Below, piece after piece: positions 4,733 through 5,980 of a DNA stretch of 5,980 bases. This stretch comes from Bacillota bacterium. GTDB lineage: Bacteria > Bacillota > Clostridia > Peptostreptococcales > Anaerovoracaceae. Where the stretch lies: the NCBI GenBank assembly GCA_016302925.1, contig JAEDMR010000121.1:1-5980 (forward strand). The letters are read 5' to 3'. The notes beneath the pieces are model-generated. The model saw only the letters and a program-made list of their open reading frames with translations, had not been told where the DNA came from and did not search any database. The position numbers were made by a program, and so were the translations under genes. The first letter of the stretch is position 1. Each line of letters starts with the position of its first letter.

Positions 4733-5980
4733 TTAATTCTGCGTAATATAGTCGTACAGATCCGCACGTACCGGCGTATCCAGACGATATTCAATCTCCA
4801 CCGCCGTCTTGGTTGTATTCGGCATGGTGAACTCCTGCGACCAGCCTGTAGCGCTGATTTTTCCCAGATAGTAGAACTCCTTGGACACCTTGTCATCCTT
4901 ATTCTTTCGAACAAACAGTTCCATATCCACTCCAAGCTCCCGGGCATGGAGCGCTGTCATGACATCTTCCGAATCCACCGACCGCCCGGATTTTGAGATG
5001 GCAATCAGCGTGTCCGGCGAAACGAAACGGTCTTCGTAGCGAATCGTGTCAGCAATATCCTCCTGCTTATCGTAGTTGATAAACACCGGATAGGTTTTCG
5101 TTTTCTTATCGTATTTATAGCCGCCGATATTCAGTGCAACCTCGCCCTTTTCCCAGTTCAGTAGACGGCACACATCCTCATACGTGTACTTGGCATAAAG
5201 CTGAAACGCCGTGTCCTGATAGGTGTCGCCATAATCCTTTTCATTGCGATAAAGGCCGAATTCCACCAGATCCTCTACCTGCCTTGCAAACATCGGATCC
5301 TCCAGCATCTTTTCGAAGTGCTCCGCAACCCGATAGTCTTCTCCGTCTTTTTCGATCAGCACGCAATCCCCATACGTTCCCTTGGCAGAACCGGTGGCGA
5401 AATTACCTGTCATGATGTTCGCCAGGTTTGTCTTCGTCTTTTCATCCAGGGGTCGGTCATAGTCCTCTTCCAGCTCTTCCTCCAGCGCAGACATCAGATT
5501 GTCATGATCGTGAAGCATGTGCCGCAGCATCAAAAGCTCATGCGCTCGCTTGCCCGATGCAAACTTTTTCGACAGAAATTCAAGCATCAGCTCTTTTCCG
5601 TCATCAAATTTCACCAGATAATCCGGCTCATAGCTGGCAAGGAATTTATGATACGAGCCCATCTTTTTGCTCTTGTTCTCAAAAATCCGCAGCACGTCGA
5701 TGGATCCATACTCCTCAAAATCCATCAGATCCGGGATTCTCCCCAGTTTAAATTTCAGCTGCTGATAGCTTTCCCGAATCAGTTTCGTATCGTTGAAGTT
5801 GGCTGCATCGATGGACTGGAAGATCCGCTTCTTCGAAATCTCATCAAAATGTATCGTGGAGCTTCCCGGAATCACTCTGGCTCTTTCCATGACGCAGCGG
5901 CGTATGGTGTCTTTGTTGTAACTCCGATCGCCGTAGAGTGCCAGCGGAATCATGAAGTTATTGGTGTAATTTCCGATGAA
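4733..5980 (-). CDS. DEAD/DEAH-box helicase with DUF3427 domain; C-terminal part, runs off the right edge
   Basis: The frame is open from the right edge to TAA at 4733, giving 415 residues. The ATG at 5953 is not the true start: the nine codons before it read FIGNYTNNF and continue straight into MIPLALYGDRSYNKD, a block I recall from just after the helicase core in these proteins. Other family-like segments are RVIPGSSTIHFDEISKKRI (35-53 of the visible part), KLGRIPDLMDF (78-88) and, in DUF3427, YTYEDVCRLLNWEKGEV (265-281), NIGGYKYD (284-291), YEDRFVSPDTLIAISKS (315-331), ELFVRKNKDDK (354-364) and a C-terminal ETP-like RLDTPVRADLYDY (399-411). The family is about 950-1,000 residues, often with an N-terminal phospholipase D-like nuclease domain, then superfamily 2 helicase motifs. 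None of those motifs is in the window, so ATPase and nuclease integrity cannot be judged. DUF3427 has no established function that I can state. The linked Nudix gene and adjacent Wadjet suggest a role in DNA defence; that is inference. Confidence 0.93.
   Translation of the reverse strand, partial: FIGNYTNNFMIPLALYGDRSYNKDTIRRCVMERARVIPGSSTIHFDEISKKRIFQSIDAANFNDTKLIRESYQQLKFKLGRIPDLMDFEEYGSIDVLRIFENKSKKMGSYHKFLASYEPDYLVKFDDGKELMLEFLSKKFASGKRAHELLMLRHMLHDHDNLMSALEEELEEDYDRPLDEKTKTNLANIMTGNFATGSAKGTYGDCVLIEKDGEDYRVAEHFEKMLEDPMFARQVEDLVEFGLYRNEKDYGDTYQDTAFQLYAKYTYEDVCRLLNWEKGEVALNIGGYKYDKKTKTYPVFINYDKQEDIADTIRYEDRFVSPDTLIAISKSGRSVDSEDVMTALHARELGVDMELFVRKNKDDKVSKEFYYLGKISATGWSQEFTMPNTTKTAVEIEYRLDTPVRADLYDYITQN

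Noticed and set aside
3916..4746. Plus-strand open frame (276 codons) across the jetA start, the gap and the Nudix gene
   Set aside because: Most of it is antisense to the Nudix gene, the product is rich in Ser, Arg, Pro and His without domain-like blocks, and no ribosome site is seen.
5953..5955. ATG at 5953 as the start of the helicase-family gene
   Set aside because: The frame continues to the window edge, and the residues before it belong to a conserved block. No ribosome site is present, so the gene is cut by the edge.

Overview
The window reads as a piece of a defence island from a mid-GC Firmicute, most likely a gut-type Clostridia. This rests on the protein style, AGGA/GGAG-type ribosome binding sites and roughly half G+C; nothing visible fixes a genus. 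Every gene I can support lies on the minus strand, so the gene order runs from right to left. Both ends of the window cut a gene.

Right part (4733-5980): the C-terminal 415 residues of a large DEAD/DEAH-box helicase of the DUF3427 family. Its N-terminal half (in many relatives a phospholipase D-like nuclease domain plus the helicase core) lies beyond the right edge. A complete MutT/NudG-like Nudix hydrolase (4279-4695) follows after 37 bases, very likely in the same transcript.

Middle (3935-4278): a 344-base region with no confident gene. It holds a near-consensus sigma-70/SigA promoter (TTGACA, 17 bases, TACAAT) aimed at the next operon. It also holds a 13-base inverted repeat, a cluster of GCGAA/TTCGC motifs and a doubtful 51-codon ORF.

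Left part (1-3934): three overlapping genes of a type III Wadjet system. They are jetA (DUF2397/TIGR02677, kleisin-like), jetB (DUF2398/TIGR02678, KITE-like) and the first 426 codons of jetC (TIGR02680, SMC ATPase with an intact Walker A). The overlaps are 4 bases (jetA/jetB) and 8 bases (jetB/jetC), as in a translationally coupled operon. jetD, the nuclease subunit, is expected just beyond the left edge and is not seen.

In the known Wadjet mechanism, JetABC forms a loop-extruding SMC motor and JetD cuts small closed-circular DNA such as plasmids. Wadjet itself is described. The less explored parts are the helicase-Nudix pair beside it and the repeat-rich control region between the two units.
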